Assembly: GCA_963804005.1 (NCBI GenBank)
Contig: CAWDOP010000023.1
Location: 1 to 30,231 of the forward strand
Reading direction: 5' to 3'
Length of the DNA: 30,231 nucleotides
From: JAGXRK01 sp963804005
GTDB lineage: Bacteria; Bacteroidota; Ignavibacteria; Ignavibacteriales; Ignavibacteriaceae
Positions 16,739 to 25,857 of this stretch are shown piece by piece (positions within the stretch are counted from its first letter, which is position 1; each line of letters opens with the position of its first letter). The translations under genes and the position numbers were made by a program. The notes below the pieces were generated by a model. The model was given only the letters and a program-made list of their open reading frames with translations. It had not been told where the DNA came from and made no database searches.

Positions 16739-18709
16739 ATGATTTTGATTAAGCTGGCAAAAATAATTTTACTTTTACTGACAATTTTATTACCGGTTTT
16801 CTCCGTTCAGGCTCAATGGGTAAACAATCCGGCTGTGAACACAAAGCTTGTTAATGGGCCTAAAGATCCGATCAACATTACTGCACTTGATGATAGAAAC
16901 GGCGGCGTGTTCGTTTTTTGGGAAGATAAAAAATATGGAAATACCAGTGATATATTTTTTATTCACGCAAATGAAAACGGTGAAGTTAGTTTCAGAGCCG
17001 ATGGGAAAACAGTTTCAACATTAATCGGGAAAAAAGAAATTCCGGTTGCGGTTAATGATAATGATGGAAATGCATACGTTCTTTGGAAAGGTGCGGTGAA
17101 GGATAAACCGGATCAATTGTTTATTCAGAAGTTGTCAAAGAACGGCGAAAGATTATGGCGAAATGAAGGTCTGAATATTTCCGAAAATGAATTAGAAATA
17201 CTTGATTACTCAATAGATATTAATCGAAGCGGAATAATCTGTGTTTCTTACCTTATGCGTGAACCGGGTTTTATTGGCGATTATTTAGTCGCGTATCAAT
17301 TTCTTGATCAAAGCGGTTCATCTTTGTCTAAAAGTTCAGATGAATCATGGTTATTCAAATCAAACAGTAGAAAAAGTAAAACTTCGGTTGTTGCTGATTA
17401 TGAAGACGGTGCTTTTGTTTTTTGGCTTGAGAACTTTTCAGGCAAAAGTGTTTTGCGTGCTTCCTTTGTTGATCAAAATAATATTAAAAAATGGGGCAAA
17501 GAACCGGTTAATATTTCAAGCACGATTAATAATGTATTGAGTTATACAGTTAATCGTTTTGGTAATTCGGTTTATCTATCTTTTCAATATCAGGGACAGA
17601 AAAAAGAAATTCATCATCAGCTAATTACAAGAAATGGAAATCTCCCCTGGGGAACTGGTGGAAAGAGAGTAACATTATTAAATGGAAATCAGCTAAATTC
17701 TCAAACTACTTTAATTGATTCAAGTATTTATGTGACGTGGACAAATGAATTTCAAAATGATAAAAATATTTTTATTCAAAAATTTGATAAAAACGGTAGA
17801 CCGCTGTGGAAGAAAGACGGCATTTCCGTAATTGATCTTAAAGGAGATCAGTTCGGACAAAAAATAATAAATGATGAAAAAGGAAATTTAATAGTTGTGT
17901 GGATTGATAGAAGAGTAGATTCTGTATACGGAAACATTTATGCACAGAAAATAAATAACCAGGGGAAATTGCTTTGGGATAGTCTTTCCGTAATTCTCGG
18001 TTCATTCCATGACTCGCAAAAAAGTTATTTAAATCTTATTCCTGACGGTTCCGGCGGTGCAATTGCAGTATTTAAAGAAAAGCGAGAAGGAAATAATGAA
18101 ATCTTTTCGCAGAAAGTTTTTGAAACAGGGACATATGCATCGCAAGTTCTCGCATTTTCAGCAAGTATAGAAGATGAAAAAATTAAATTAAGCTGGTACG
18201 CTGCAAATGAATCACCGAATGTATTTTACAATATTGAAAGAACTGTTCAATCAGATACTGGATTAGCTCACTGGAGTCTTATTGGAACTGTTGAAGCAAA
18301 TGAAAATCGCTCTGTTAATTATTATGAACTGGTTGACGTTCCGAATACAAACGGAACTTTATATTACCGGATTATTCAGAAAGATGGCGAGGATGCATCA
18401 ACTGTTTATGATCTCGTTAAGATAAATTATTTGGAGTCTGCCAGCAGTATTGTGCTTGCGCAGAATTCACCGAATCCTTTTACGGATTCAACTACAATAA
18501 GTTTTTATTTGCCTGAAGATGAAAATGTTCTATTAGAATTTTTTGACAGTAAAGTTGAACTGATTAAGGAAATACCAAAACAAAAATATTCTGCAGGTCG
18601 TCACGAAGTAATTTTTACAGATGAAAACCTTATACCGGGAATTTATTTCTACAAGTTCAAAGCTGGAAATTATATTGAAGTTAGAAAAATGGTGGTCAGT
18701 CCTAAGTGA
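16739..18709 (+). CDS. Secreted T9SS cargo protein with propeller-like repeats
   Basis: A 656-residue exported protein. A signal peptide (1-25, ending VQAQ) leads into repeated modules of about 50-60 residues. The recurring pattern is a Gly-Gly-Ala/Val-hydrophobic-Trp strand followed by an IQK-x-Asp-x-Asn-Gly-x-Leu-Trp strand (for example LFIQKLSKNGERLW and IFIQKFDKNGRPLW), suggesting a beta-propeller. A fibronectin-like segment (about 475-560) precedes the C-terminal T9SS type A sorting domain (about 578-656, starting LAQNSPNPF and ending with a VRKMVV strand). The protein is expected to be exported and then secreted or attached at the surface. No enzyme motif is seen. It lies 14 bases after smc and abuts the HAD phosphatase gene. 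Confidence 0.85.
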   Translation: MILIKLAKIILLLLTILLPVFSVQAQWVNNPAVNTKLVNGPKDPINITALDDRNGGVFVFWEDKKYGNTSDIFFIHANENGEVSFRADGKTVSTLIGKKEIPVAVNDNDGNAYVLWKGAVKDKPDQLFIQKLSKNGERLWRNEGLNISENELEILDYSIDINRSGIICVSYLMREPGFIGDYLVAYQFLDQSGSSLSKSSDESWLFKSNSRKSKTSVVADYEDGAFVFWLENFSGKSVLRASFVDQNNIKKWGKEPVNISSTINNVLSYTVNRFGNSVYLSFQYQGQKKEIHHQLITRNGNLPWGTGGKRVTLLNGNQLNSQTTLIDSSIYVTWTNEFQNDKNIFIQKFDKNGRPLWKKDGISVIDLKGDQFGQKIINDEKGNLIVVWIDRRVDSVYGNIYAQKINNQGKLLWDSLSVILGSFHDSQKSYLNLIPDGSGGAIAVFKEKREGNNEIFSQKVFETGTYASQVLAFSASIEDEKIKLSWYAANESPNVFYNIERTVQSDTGLAHWSLIGTVEANENRSVNYYELVDVPNTNGTLYYRIIQKDGEDASTVYDLVKINYLESASSIVLAQNSPNPFTDSTTISFYLPEDENVLLEFFDSKVELIKEIPKQKYSAGRHEVIFTDENLIPGIYFYKFKAGNYIEVRKMVVSPK

Positions 18710-18720
18710 AAAAACGTGAA

Positions 18721-19428
18721 ATGAAAATATTTGTTGATTTCGATGGCACAATCACAGAGCAGGATATCGGCGACTCAATCTTTACAAAGTTTTGTGATAG
18801 TGAAAAAGTTCTTCCGGTGATTGATGATTTATTGAACGATAGAATTTCATCTCGCGAATGCTGGGATTTGCTTTGCAGTTCAACTCCGGTAATTGATAAG
18901 AATGAACTTGATACTTTCATTGATGGAATTAAAATAGATACAACTTTTCATTCACTGGTTTCATATTGCAGAGAAAAAAATATTGAACTGGTTGTTCTAA
19001 GCGATGGCTTTGATTATTACATCGAAAGAATATTCATGCGTGAGAATTTGAAGGAACTGAAATATTATGCAAATAACCTTTCACTTGATGATTCAGGAAA
19101 ATTAATTCCAGGCTATCCGTTCTTTAATTCCGATTTTCCTTCATCGGCAAATTGCAAGAGAGATCATATACTTGATAACAGCAGCGATGATGATTATACA
19201 TTTTACGTCGGCGATGGGAACTCGGATAAAGAATCGGCTCAGTATTGCGATTACATTTTCGCTAAAGATGGTCTCTTGAAATATTGTGAAAAGGAAAGAA
19301 TATCATATTCACCGTTCAAAGATTTTACTGGCGTTATAAAAAAAATTGATGATCTTATTACCGATAAAAAATTACGAAAAAGTCATCAGGCAGAATTGAA
19401 AAGACGAGCGGCTTATATAGTTGAGTAA
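18721..19428 (+). CDS. MtnX-like HAD-IB phosphatase
   Basis: A 235-residue HAD-superfamily phosphatase of the subfamily IB/MtnX-like type. Motif I is FVDFDGTIT (nucleophile Asp6, acid/base Asp8), motif II is VVLSDG and the motif III/IV region is VGDGNSDKESA. MtnX acts on 2-hydroxy-3-keto-5-methylthiopentenyl-1-phosphate in methionine salvage. No other salvage gene is nearby, and related enzymes use other phosphomonoesters, so the substrate is open. ATG 18721 is preferred because the catalytic motif then starts at residue 4, as usual. A GTG at 18706, overlapping the stop of the upstream gene, would add five residues. It sits in the run leading to lpxB and lpxK. Confidence 0.8.
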   Translation: MKIFVDFDGTITEQDIGDSIFTKFCDSEKVLPVIDDLLNDRISSRECWDLLCSSTPVIDKNELDTFIDGIKIDTTFHSLVSYCREKNIELVVLSDGFDYYIERIFMRENLKELKYYANNLSLDDSGKLIPGYPFFNSDFPSSANCKRDHILDNSSDDDYTFYVGDGNSDKESAQYCDYIFAKDGLLKYCEKERISYSPFKDFTGVIKKIDDLITDKKLRKSHQAELKRRAAYIVE

Positions 19429-19482
19429 AGTAAGAGTAAGAATTGAATAAGAATAAAGATTTAGAGAAAGAGAAATAATTAA

Positions 19483-20079
19483 ATGTCACAATTAGCAAAA
19501 AAGTTTTTTAGTTATAGGAGCTATACACCAATACCGTTTCTTATTCTTATGCTGGTATTTGAAAACGCTAACTTAACAACTTTAATTATAGGTTTTGTTA
19601 TAGCACTTTGTGGGGAACTAATTCGATTGTGGGGTGTAAGCTGGGCTGGAAGCGAAACAAGAACAACCAGTGGTGTCGGTGGAACTTATTTAGTTATTAG
19701 CGGACCATTCGCTTACGTTCGCAATCCGCTTTACGTCGGAAATATCTTAATGTACTTTGGACTTGGCATAATGTCTTATGCTTTGTTTCCTTATCTGCAG
19801 ATAGTTGCACTTTTGTTTTTTGTTTTGCAATATCATCTTATTGTTAAAGAGGAAGAAGCTTTCCTTGAAAAGAAATTTACAAATGCGTATCAACATTATT
19901 CACAGAATGTTCCGCGGTTTTTTCCAAGATTAACTCCTTATAAAGTAAAAGAAATTGAACAACCGACATTCAAATTAAATATGGGATTGAAATCTGAGAC
20001 GCGAACATTGCAGGCATTCGTAACTGTTTCATTACTATTAATTATTAAATGGTATCTGAGAGTTAACAACATTTTTTAA
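19483..20079 (+). CDS. ICMT/PEMT-family membrane methyltransferase
   Basis: A 198-residue integral membrane protein with about four or five hydrophobic helices. It has the conserved block of the isoprenylcysteine carboxyl methyltransferase / phospholipid methyltransferase family: GPFAYVRNPLYVGN (about 84-97), then a helix and the EEEAFLEKKFTNAYQHYSQN segment with its acidic residues (about 126-144). These enzymes use S-adenosylmethionine to methylate lipids or lipid-like substrates at the membrane. The substrate here is unknown. Its stop overlaps the lpxB start by one base (TAATG), so it is probably translated with lipid A biosynthesis genes, which favours an envelope-lipid substrate. Confidence 0.82.
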   Translation: MSQLAKKFFSYRSYTPIPFLILMLVFENANLTTLIIGFVIALCGELIRLWGVSWAGSETRTTSGVGGTYLVISGPFAYVRNPLYVGNILMYFGLGIMSYALFPYLQIVALLFFVLQYHLIVKEEEAFLEKKFTNAYQHYSQNVPRFFPRLTPYKVKEIEQPTFKLNMGLKSETRTLQAFVTVSLLLIIKWYLRVNNIF

Positions 20080-21227
20080 TGAGTAAAATAAAGAATAAAA
20101 ATATTTTGATTATTGCCGGTGAAGTGTCTGGTGATCTTCATGCTGCGGCACTCGTTAAAGAATTAAAAACTCTTGATAGCGATATCAAATTATTTGGTAT
20201 CGGCGGTGACAAAATGAAAGAAGCCGGAGTTGAGATTATTTGCCATCTCAACAAAATGGCTTTTATGGGATTTACAGAAGTTGTTAAACATCTTCCTTTC
20301 ATTAGAAAAGTTAAAAGGGATATTCTTAGTGAAGTTGAAAAAAGAAAAACAAAATATGCAGTGCTAATTGACTATCCTGGCTTTAACCTGAACATAGCCA
20401 AGAAGCTTAAAGCGAATAAAGTTGATATAATTTATTATATCTCTCCACAAATTTGGGCATGGGGTAGTGGAAGAATAAAAAAAATTCGTACACTTGTAAA
20501 AAAAATGCTGGTAGTATTTCCATTTGAAGAAAAACTATATAAAGAAAATAACGTTGATGCAGTGTTTGTCGGACATCCGCTTATTGAGAGATTGAATCAA
20601 TATAGTTTCTTATCAAGAGATGAGTTGAAACAAAAATTTAATCTTCATCAATCAAAAGAAATATTACTGGTTTTACCCGGAAGCAGAAATCATGAAATAG
20701 AAGAAATATTTCCTGAAACAATAAAAGCTGCCACACGATTAGCAGACGAGTTTAATTTACAGGTTGTAGTTGCTTGTTCTACAAATCTTGATGAGAAATT
20801 GTTTGAAAAATATAAAGAGCATCATAGATTTAATCTAATAAGAGGGTTTACCTATGATTTCCTAAAAAATGCAAAATTTGGAATTATAAAATCCGGTACA
20901 TCAACACTTGAAGCAGGATTGATGCAGCTTCCGATGATCATTGTATATAAGACAAGTGGCATTACATACCGAATAGGAAAATTTTTGGTTAAAGTTAAAA
21001 ACATTGGAATAGCAAATATTATTCTTAATGAAAATGTCGTTCCGGAATTAGTTCAGGGAGATGTAAACTCAGATAAAATTTATAATGAAAGTAAAGGAAT
21101 ATTATCAGACGGTTCGTTATATGAAAAAATGAGATCAAAACTTGGTGAAATCAGAATAAAACTTGGTGAGAAAAATGCTTCTACAAATGCAGCAAAAGCA
21201 ATTTATAATTTGATTAATGAAGCTTAA
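20079..21227 (+). CDS. lpxB: Lipid-A-disaccharide synthase
   Basis: LpxB joins UDP-2,3-diacylglucosamine and 2,3-diacylglucosamine 1-phosphate (lipid X) to form the lipid A disaccharide at the inner face of the inner membrane. The 382-residue length is typical. Family landmarks are the N-terminal IAGEVSGDLHAAAL (about 11-24), FGIGGDKMKEAG, MGFTEVVKHLP, YYISPQIWAWG, VFVGHPL and the GT-B nucleotide-sugar region around KSGTSTLEAGLMQLPMI. The start overlaps the stop of the upstream methyltransferase by one base, and the 3' end overlaps the DUF374 gene by 11 bases. LpxA, LpxC and LpxD are not in the window. The call is secure. Confidence 0.96.
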   Translation: MSKIKNKNILIIAGEVSGDLHAAALVKELKTLDSDIKLFGIGGDKMKEAGVEIICHLNKMAFMGFTEVVKHLPFIRKVKRDILSEVEKRKTKYAVLIDYPGFNLNIAKKLKANKVDIIYYISPQIWAWGSGRIKKIRTLVKKMLVVFPFEEKLYKENNVDAVFVGHPLIERLNQYSFLSRDELKQKFNLHQSKEILLVLPGSRNHEIEEIFPETIKAATRLADEFNLQVVVACSTNLDEKLFEKYKEHHRFNLIRGFTYDFLKNAKFGIIKSGTSTLEAGLMQLPMIIVYKTSGITYRIGKFLVKVKNIGIANIILNENVVPELVQGDVNSDKIYNESKGILSDGSLYEKMRSKLGEIRIKLGEKNASTNAAKAIYNLINEA

Positions 21228-21876
21228 AGAAATAAAACAGAATACGTTAAGATTTGTAGGGAATATATTCCTTACTCATAGTGTTGATTTATTGTGTAAG
21301 TCGTTGAGAATAAATTTTAAGAATAAAGATGTTATTGAACGATTAGATGAAAACAATCAGAACTATGTAATTGCTTTTTGGCACGAAACAATGTTGCTGT
21401 CATGGTATTTGCATGGCAGAAAAAAATCTGCAGCGTTAACAAGCAAAAGCAAAGACGGAGATCTTCTTGCAAAGCAGCTTAAACATTGGGGTTATCAAGT
21501 GGTAAGAGGTTCAAGCAGCAAAGGAGGCGATGTGGCACTTGGTATTATGATTGATTACGCAAAAAATAAATATTCCGTTGCAGTAACACCTGATGGACCT
21601 CGCGGACCGGTTCATAAATTTAAGGCCGGAGCTGTAATAGCCGCAAAGAAAAGCGGAATACCGCTGGTACTTCTTGGAATTGGATTTAGAAAAAAGAAAT
21701 TGTTGAAGAGTTGGGATAAATTCCATGTTCCATATTTCTTTACAAAAGCTAATGCATTTTATTCGGAACCAATTATCATAGATAAAAATTTAAGTTACGA
21801 AGAAACATCGAAAATGATCTTAAACTGTGAAGAGAAATTGATTGAACTGCAAAATGAAGCAGGAAGATTTTTATAA
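21217..21876 (+). CDS. DUF374 lysophospholipid-acyltransferase-like protein
   Basis: A 219-residue protein of the DUF374 family, in the LPLAT acyltransferase superfamily. Landmarks are AFWHETMLLSWY (about 49-60) at the usual position of the catalytic His and VTPDGPRGP (about 122-130), typical of DUF374. The family is often found next to lipid A or Kdo transferase genes. It overlaps lpxB by 11 bases and ends two bases before lpxK, so it very probably works in lipid A assembly, perhaps as a secondary acyltransferase; that role is inference. The canonical HX4D aspartate is not apparent, as usual for DUF374. Confidence 0.86.
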   Translation: MKLKEIKQNTLRFVGNIFLTHSVDLLCKSLRINFKNKDVIERLDENNQNYVIAFWHETMLLSWYLHGRKKSAALTSKSKDGDLLAKQLKHWGYQVVRGSSSKGGDVALGIMIDYAKNKYSVAVTPDGPRGPVHKFKAGAVIAAKKSGIPLVLLGIGFRKKKLLKSWDKFHVPYFFTKANAFYSEPIIIDKNLSYEETSKMILNCEEKLIELQNEAGRFL

Positions 21877-21878
21877 CA

Positions 21879-22925
21879 ATGAATTTTTTAAGATTCATAT
21901 TGCTTCCTTTTGCACCTGTTTACGGATTTATTATCCGCTTAAGAAATCTGTTCTTTGACAAAAATATTTTTAAAGCTGTTCAGGTGAAATCAAAAGTTAT
22001 ATCTGTGGGAAACTTAACAGTTGGCGGCTCAGGTAAAACACCTATGGTAATTTATCTGGTTGAATTTTTAAAATCATCTAACAAAAAAGTTGGTGTATTA
22101 AGCCGTGGATATGGAAGATCATCAATTGGTTATCTGCTTGTGTCAGATGGAACGAAAATGCTTTCAACAGTTGATCAATCCGGTGATGAAATGTATCACA
22201 CTGCAAGTGTAACTAATGTTCCGGCTGCGGTTTGTGAAAGGCGTGTTCAGGGAGCAAAAAGACTGATTAAGGATACAGGTGTTGATACGATTGTACTTGA
22301 TGATGCATTTCAACACAGATGGATAAAGCGGGATATTGATCTTTTAATTATTGAACAAAATTTTTTCAACAAATATGATATGTTTGTTCATAATCATTTG
22401 CCGGCAGGAATTATGAGAGAAGGTTTTGACTCTATTAGCCGAGCCGATGTGGTAATACTTAACAGAAAATTTTCTGATAAAGAAGAAATAATTCCTAAAC
22501 GAAAAGTCTACATAAAAGATAAGAAGGTTTTTACTTCGCACTATAAAGCAATTGGTTTTGTAGATGTTGCAAAAAACATTGAATACAGCATTGAAGAATT
22601 TAACGGACAAAAAGGATTGATTGTCTCAGGAATTGCTAACCCCGAATCGTTTCTAAAGGTTCTTAAACAATCGGGTGTTGAGGTAAATAATCAGATAATT
22701 TTTAGAGATCATAAAGAATATACATTAAAAGAAGTGCAGCGGATTCGTAAAGAATTTTATGCAACAAATTCTCACTCTGTTATAACAACGGAGAAGGATG
22801 CAGTTAAGCTTATCAAATACTCAAGAGAGTTTGATGATATAGATATCTTTTATTTGAAAATAAAATTATGTATGGATGAAGAAGAATCATTCAAACAATA
22901 TTTAATTAATAAACTAAACGACTAA
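21879..22925 (+). CDS. lpxK: Tetraacyldisaccharide 4'-kinase
   Basis: LpxK phosphorylates the 4' position of the lipid A disaccharide to give lipid IVA at the inner membrane. The 348-residue protein has a short hydrophobic N-terminus (about 4-20) that anchors it, then SVGNLTVGGSGKTP (42-55) containing the P-loop with Lys53 and Thr54, SRGYGR, and the family segment LDDAFQHR. It directly follows the DUF374 gene and completes an LpxB-acyltransferase-LpxK group. The next gene is 45 bases downstream with its own strong Shine-Dalgarno. Confidence 0.95.
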   Translation: MNFLRFILLPFAPVYGFIIRLRNLFFDKNIFKAVQVKSKVISVGNLTVGGSGKTPMVIYLVEFLKSSNKKVGVLSRGYGRSSIGYLLVSDGTKMLSTVDQSGDEMYHTASVTNVPAAVCERRVQGAKRLIKDTGVDTIVLDDAFQHRWIKRDIDLLIIEQNFFNKYDMFVHNHLPAGIMREGFDSISRADVVILNRKFSDKEEIIPKRKVYIKDKKVFTSHYKAIGFVDVAKNIEYSIEEFNGQKGLIVSGIANPESFLKVLKQSGVEVNNQIIFRDHKEYTLKEVQRIRKEFYATNSHSVITTEKDAVKLIKYSREFDDIDIFYLKIKLCMDEEESFKQYLINKLND

Positions 22926-22970
22926 TTATAATAGTTAGCTAAACGATAAAACACTACGGAGGTTATATAA

Positions 22971-25772
22971 ATGGCTAAGACTCAGAAATACGTTTACTTC
23001 TTCGGAGGCAAAAAAGCTGAAGGAAAAGCCGATATGAAAGGGCTTCTCGGTGGTAAAGGTGCAAACCTTGCCGAGATGGTTAATATCGGTCTTCCTGTTC
23101 CGGCTGGATTCACAATTACTACAGAACTTTGTACATACTATTACGATAACAAAAAGAAATATCCTAAGGAGTTAAAATCTCAGGTTATTGATGCTCTTAA
23201 AAAAGTTGAAAAGGAAATGGGCGCAGTATTTGGCGATCATAAAAATCCTCTTCTTCTTTCAGTGCGTTCAGGTGCACGTGCATCAATGCCGGGAATGATG
23301 GATACAGTTCTAAATCTTGGTTTGAATGATATTACTGTTCAGGCATTAATTGAAAAAACAAACAATCCTCGCTTTGTATACGATTCATACAGAAGATTTG
23401 TCCAAATGTATGGTGATGTAGTGCTCGGGTTGAAGCCTGTTGACAAGCACGAACACGATCCGTTTGAAGTTATAATGGATGCAAAGAAAGAAGCAAAGGG
23501 CATTACGCTTGATACCGAACTTTCAGCTGACGATTTGAAAGAATTAGTCGCTGAGTTCAAAATTGCAATTAAAGAAAAAACGGGAAATGATTTTCCTGAT
23601 GACCCAATGGAACAGCTATGGGGTTCTGCCGGTGCAGTGTTTAATTCATGGATGAATGAAAGAGCAATTGTTTACCGGAAACTTAATAACATTCCTGCCA
23701 GTTGGGGAACTGCTGTTAACATTCAATCAATGGTATTTGGAAATATGGGAGAAGATTCCGGAACAGGTGTAGCATTTACACGTGACCCTGCCTCTGGCGA
23801 AAATGTTTTCTACGGTGAATATTTATTTAATGCCCAGGGAGAAGATGTTGTTGCTGGTACACGTACTCCTCTTCCAATTGCTCAACTTGAAAAAGAGTCT
23901 CCTGTACTTTACAAAGAGCTTGATAAGTACAGAAAAATACTTGATAAACACTATAAAGATATGATGGACCTTGAGTTCACTATTCAGCAAGGCAAACTCT
24001 GGATGCTTCAATGCCGTGTTGGAAAGAGAACCGGATTTGCAGCTATTCAAATGGCTGTTGATATGGTGAAGGAAAAATTAATTACCAAAGAACAAGCGAT
24101 CTTAAGAATTGAGCCAAATCAGTTGAATCAATTACTAAGACCAATCTTCGATATTGAAGAAAAAAGAAAAGTAGTTGAATCAGGAAAACTTCTTGCTAAA
24201 GGATTAAATGCAGGTCCCGGTGCTGCATCGGGTAAGGTGGCATTAAGCGCTCAGGATGCAGAAGAGATGGCTAAGAACGGTGATAAAATTATTCTTGTAA
24301 GAATTGAAACTTCTCCTGAAGACATTAAAGGAATGGACGCATCGGAAGGTATTCTTACAGCAAGGGGCGGAATGACCTCCCACGCTGCACTTGTTGCACG
24401 TCAAATGGGTAAGGTTTGTGTTGCCGGTTGCGGTGCATTGAAGATCAACTATAAAGAAAGAACAATCACTGTTGATGGAATGGATACCGTTGTTAGAGAA
24501 GGTGATTACATCTCAATAGATGGATCTACCGGTGAAGTGATTGAAGGAAAACTTGAAACCAAACCTTCTGAAGTAATTCAGGTTCTTATAACTAAAACTC
24601 TTGATGCAAAAGATTCACCGGTGTTCAATACTTACAACAGCTTAATGACGTGGGCAGATAAGATCAGAACAATGAAGGTAAGAACAAATGCTGATCAGCC
24701 TGATCAGTCATCAAATGCTATTGCTTTTGGCGCTGAAGGTATCGGACTATGCCGGACAGAACATATGTTCTTTGGTGAAAAAAGAATTATGTCTGTAAGA
24801 AAAATGATTGTTGCCGATTCAGTTGCTGAAAGAAAAGCAGCTCTTGCTGAACTTCTTCCTCTTCAAAGAGAAGACTTTGAAGGAATATTCAGAGCTATGG
24901 ACGGATATCCAGTAACAATCAGAACTTTAGATCCGCCTTTGCATGAATTCTTACCGCATTCTGCAAAAGACATAGAAGAACTTGCAAATGCATTGCGAAT
25001 ATCTGAAACCAAACTCAGAGAAAAGATTGAAAGTCTGCATGAGTTCAATCCTATGCTTGGATTTAGAGGCTGCCGTTTAGGTGTATTATACCCTGAAATA
25101 ACAGAAATGCAGGCTCGTGCAATCATCGAAGCAGCAGTTAATGTTGCTAATGAAGGTATGAAAGTAAAACCCGAAATAATGATTCCGTTAACAAGTCATG
25201 TTAATGAATTCAAACTTCAGGAAGATATTGTTAGAAGAGTAGCAAAAGAAGTAATGCAGGAAAAGGGAAAGAAGATCAGTTACCTTGTAGGAACAATGAT
25301 CGAACTTCCCCGTGCCTGTGTAACCGCTGATGAAATAGCTGAACGTGCAGAGTTCTTCAGTTTCGGAACAAACGATCTGACCCAAACAACATTTGGTTTA
25401 TCACGTGATGACGCAGGTAAATTCTTACCGCTTTATGTTCAGAATGAAATACTGCCAAACGATCCGTTTGAGGCATTAGATCAATCAGGTGTTGGTCAAC
25501 TTGTTAAGATGGGAACCGATAAAGGAAGATCAACCAAACCTGATCTTAAAGTCGGAATCTGCGGCGAGCATGGAGGTGAACCTTCGTCTGTGGAATTCTG
25601 TCACAGAGTAGGAATGGACTATGTAAGCTGTTCTCCATTCAGAGTACCGATTGCAAGATTAGCTGCAGCCAGAGCGGTTCTTAATGAAAAAGCTAAATCT
25701 AAACCAGCAAAGAAACAAGTAAAGAAGACAGTTAAAAAAGCTGACAAAGCTAAAGCATCAAAAAAGAAATAA
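22971..25772 (+). CDS. ppdK: Pyruvate, phosphate dikinase
   Basis: This enzyme reversibly converts pyruvate, ATP and phosphate to phosphoenolpyruvate, AMP and diphosphate. At 933 residues it is longer than most PPDKs (about 875-910). Order of domains: N-terminal ATP-grasp with LLGGKGANLAEM, the swivelling phosphohistidine domain with GGMTSHAALVAR (catalytic His471, preceded by Thr469 at the position regulated in plant enzymes), and the C-terminal PEP/pyruvate barrel with CGEHGGEPSSVEF (catalytic Cys864). The last 26 residues are an unusual tail that is half lysine. The start follows GGAGG within a GGAGGTTATATAA leader. A terminator lies just downstream. It may share the lpx transcript or have its own promoter, but none is clear in the 45-base gap. 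Confidence 0.97.
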   Translation: MAKTQKYVYFFGGKKAEGKADMKGLLGGKGANLAEMVNIGLPVPAGFTITTELCTYYYDNKKKYPKELKSQVIDALKKVEKEMGAVFGDHKNPLLLSVRSGARASMPGMMDTVLNLGLNDITVQALIEKTNNPRFVYDSYRRFVQMYGDVVLGLKPVDKHEHDPFEVIMDAKKEAKGITLDTELSADDLKELVAEFKIAIKEKTGNDFPDDPMEQLWGSAGAVFNSWMNERAIVYRKLNNIPASWGTAVNIQSMVFGNMGEDSGTGVAFTRDPASGENVFYGEYLFNAQGEDVVAGTRTPLPIAQLEKESPVLYKELDKYRKILDKHYKDMMDLEFTIQQGKLWMLQCRVGKRTGFAAIQMAVDMVKEKLITKEQAILRIEPNQLNQLLRPIFDIEEKRKVVESGKLLAKGLNAGPGAASGKVALSAQDAEEMAKNGDKIILVRIETSPEDIKGMDASEGILTARGGMTSHAALVARQMGKVCVAGCGALKINYKERTITVDGMDTVVREGDYISIDGSTGEVIEGKLETKPSEVIQVLITKTLDAKDSPVFNTYNSLMTWADKIRTMKVRTNADQPDQSSNAIAFGAEGIGLCRTEHMFFGEKRIMSVRKMIVADSVAERKAALAELLPLQREDFEGIFRAMDGYPVTIRTLDPPLHEFLPHSAKDIEELANALRISETKLREKIESLHEFNPMLGFRGCRLGVLYPEITEMQARAIIEAAVNVANEGMKVKPEIMIPLTSHVNEFKLQEDIVRRVAKEVMQEKGKKISYLVGTMIELPRACVTADEIAERAEFFSFGTNDLTQTTFGLSRDDAGKFLPLYVQNEILPNDPFEALDQSGVGQLVKMGTDKGRSTKPDLKVGICGEHGGEPSSVEFCHRVGMDYVSCSPFRVPIARLAAARAVLNEKAKSKPAKKQVKKTVKKADKAKASKKK

Positions 25773-25790
25773 TAAATTAATTAAGGATTG

Positions 25791-25822
25791 AGCCGGAAAT
25801 GTTTTTAAGTTTCCGGTTTTTT
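25791..25822 (+). terminator. Intrinsic terminator after ppdK
   Basis: The stem CCGGAAA (25793-25799) and TTTCCGG (25810-25816), extendable by two further pairs at the base, has a ten-base loop and six Ts at 25817-25822. It lies 20 bases after the ppdK stop and upstream of queA. It marks the end of the long run of genes. Confidence 0.85.
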
Positions 25823-25857
25823 CCTTGTCATAAACATAACTAATTAAGGCAGGAAGA

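Noticed and set aside
18706..18720. GTG start for the HAD phosphatase overlapping the upstream stop
   Set aside because: ATG 18721 places the catalytic motif at the usual distance from the N-terminus; GTG remains possible but adds only five residues.
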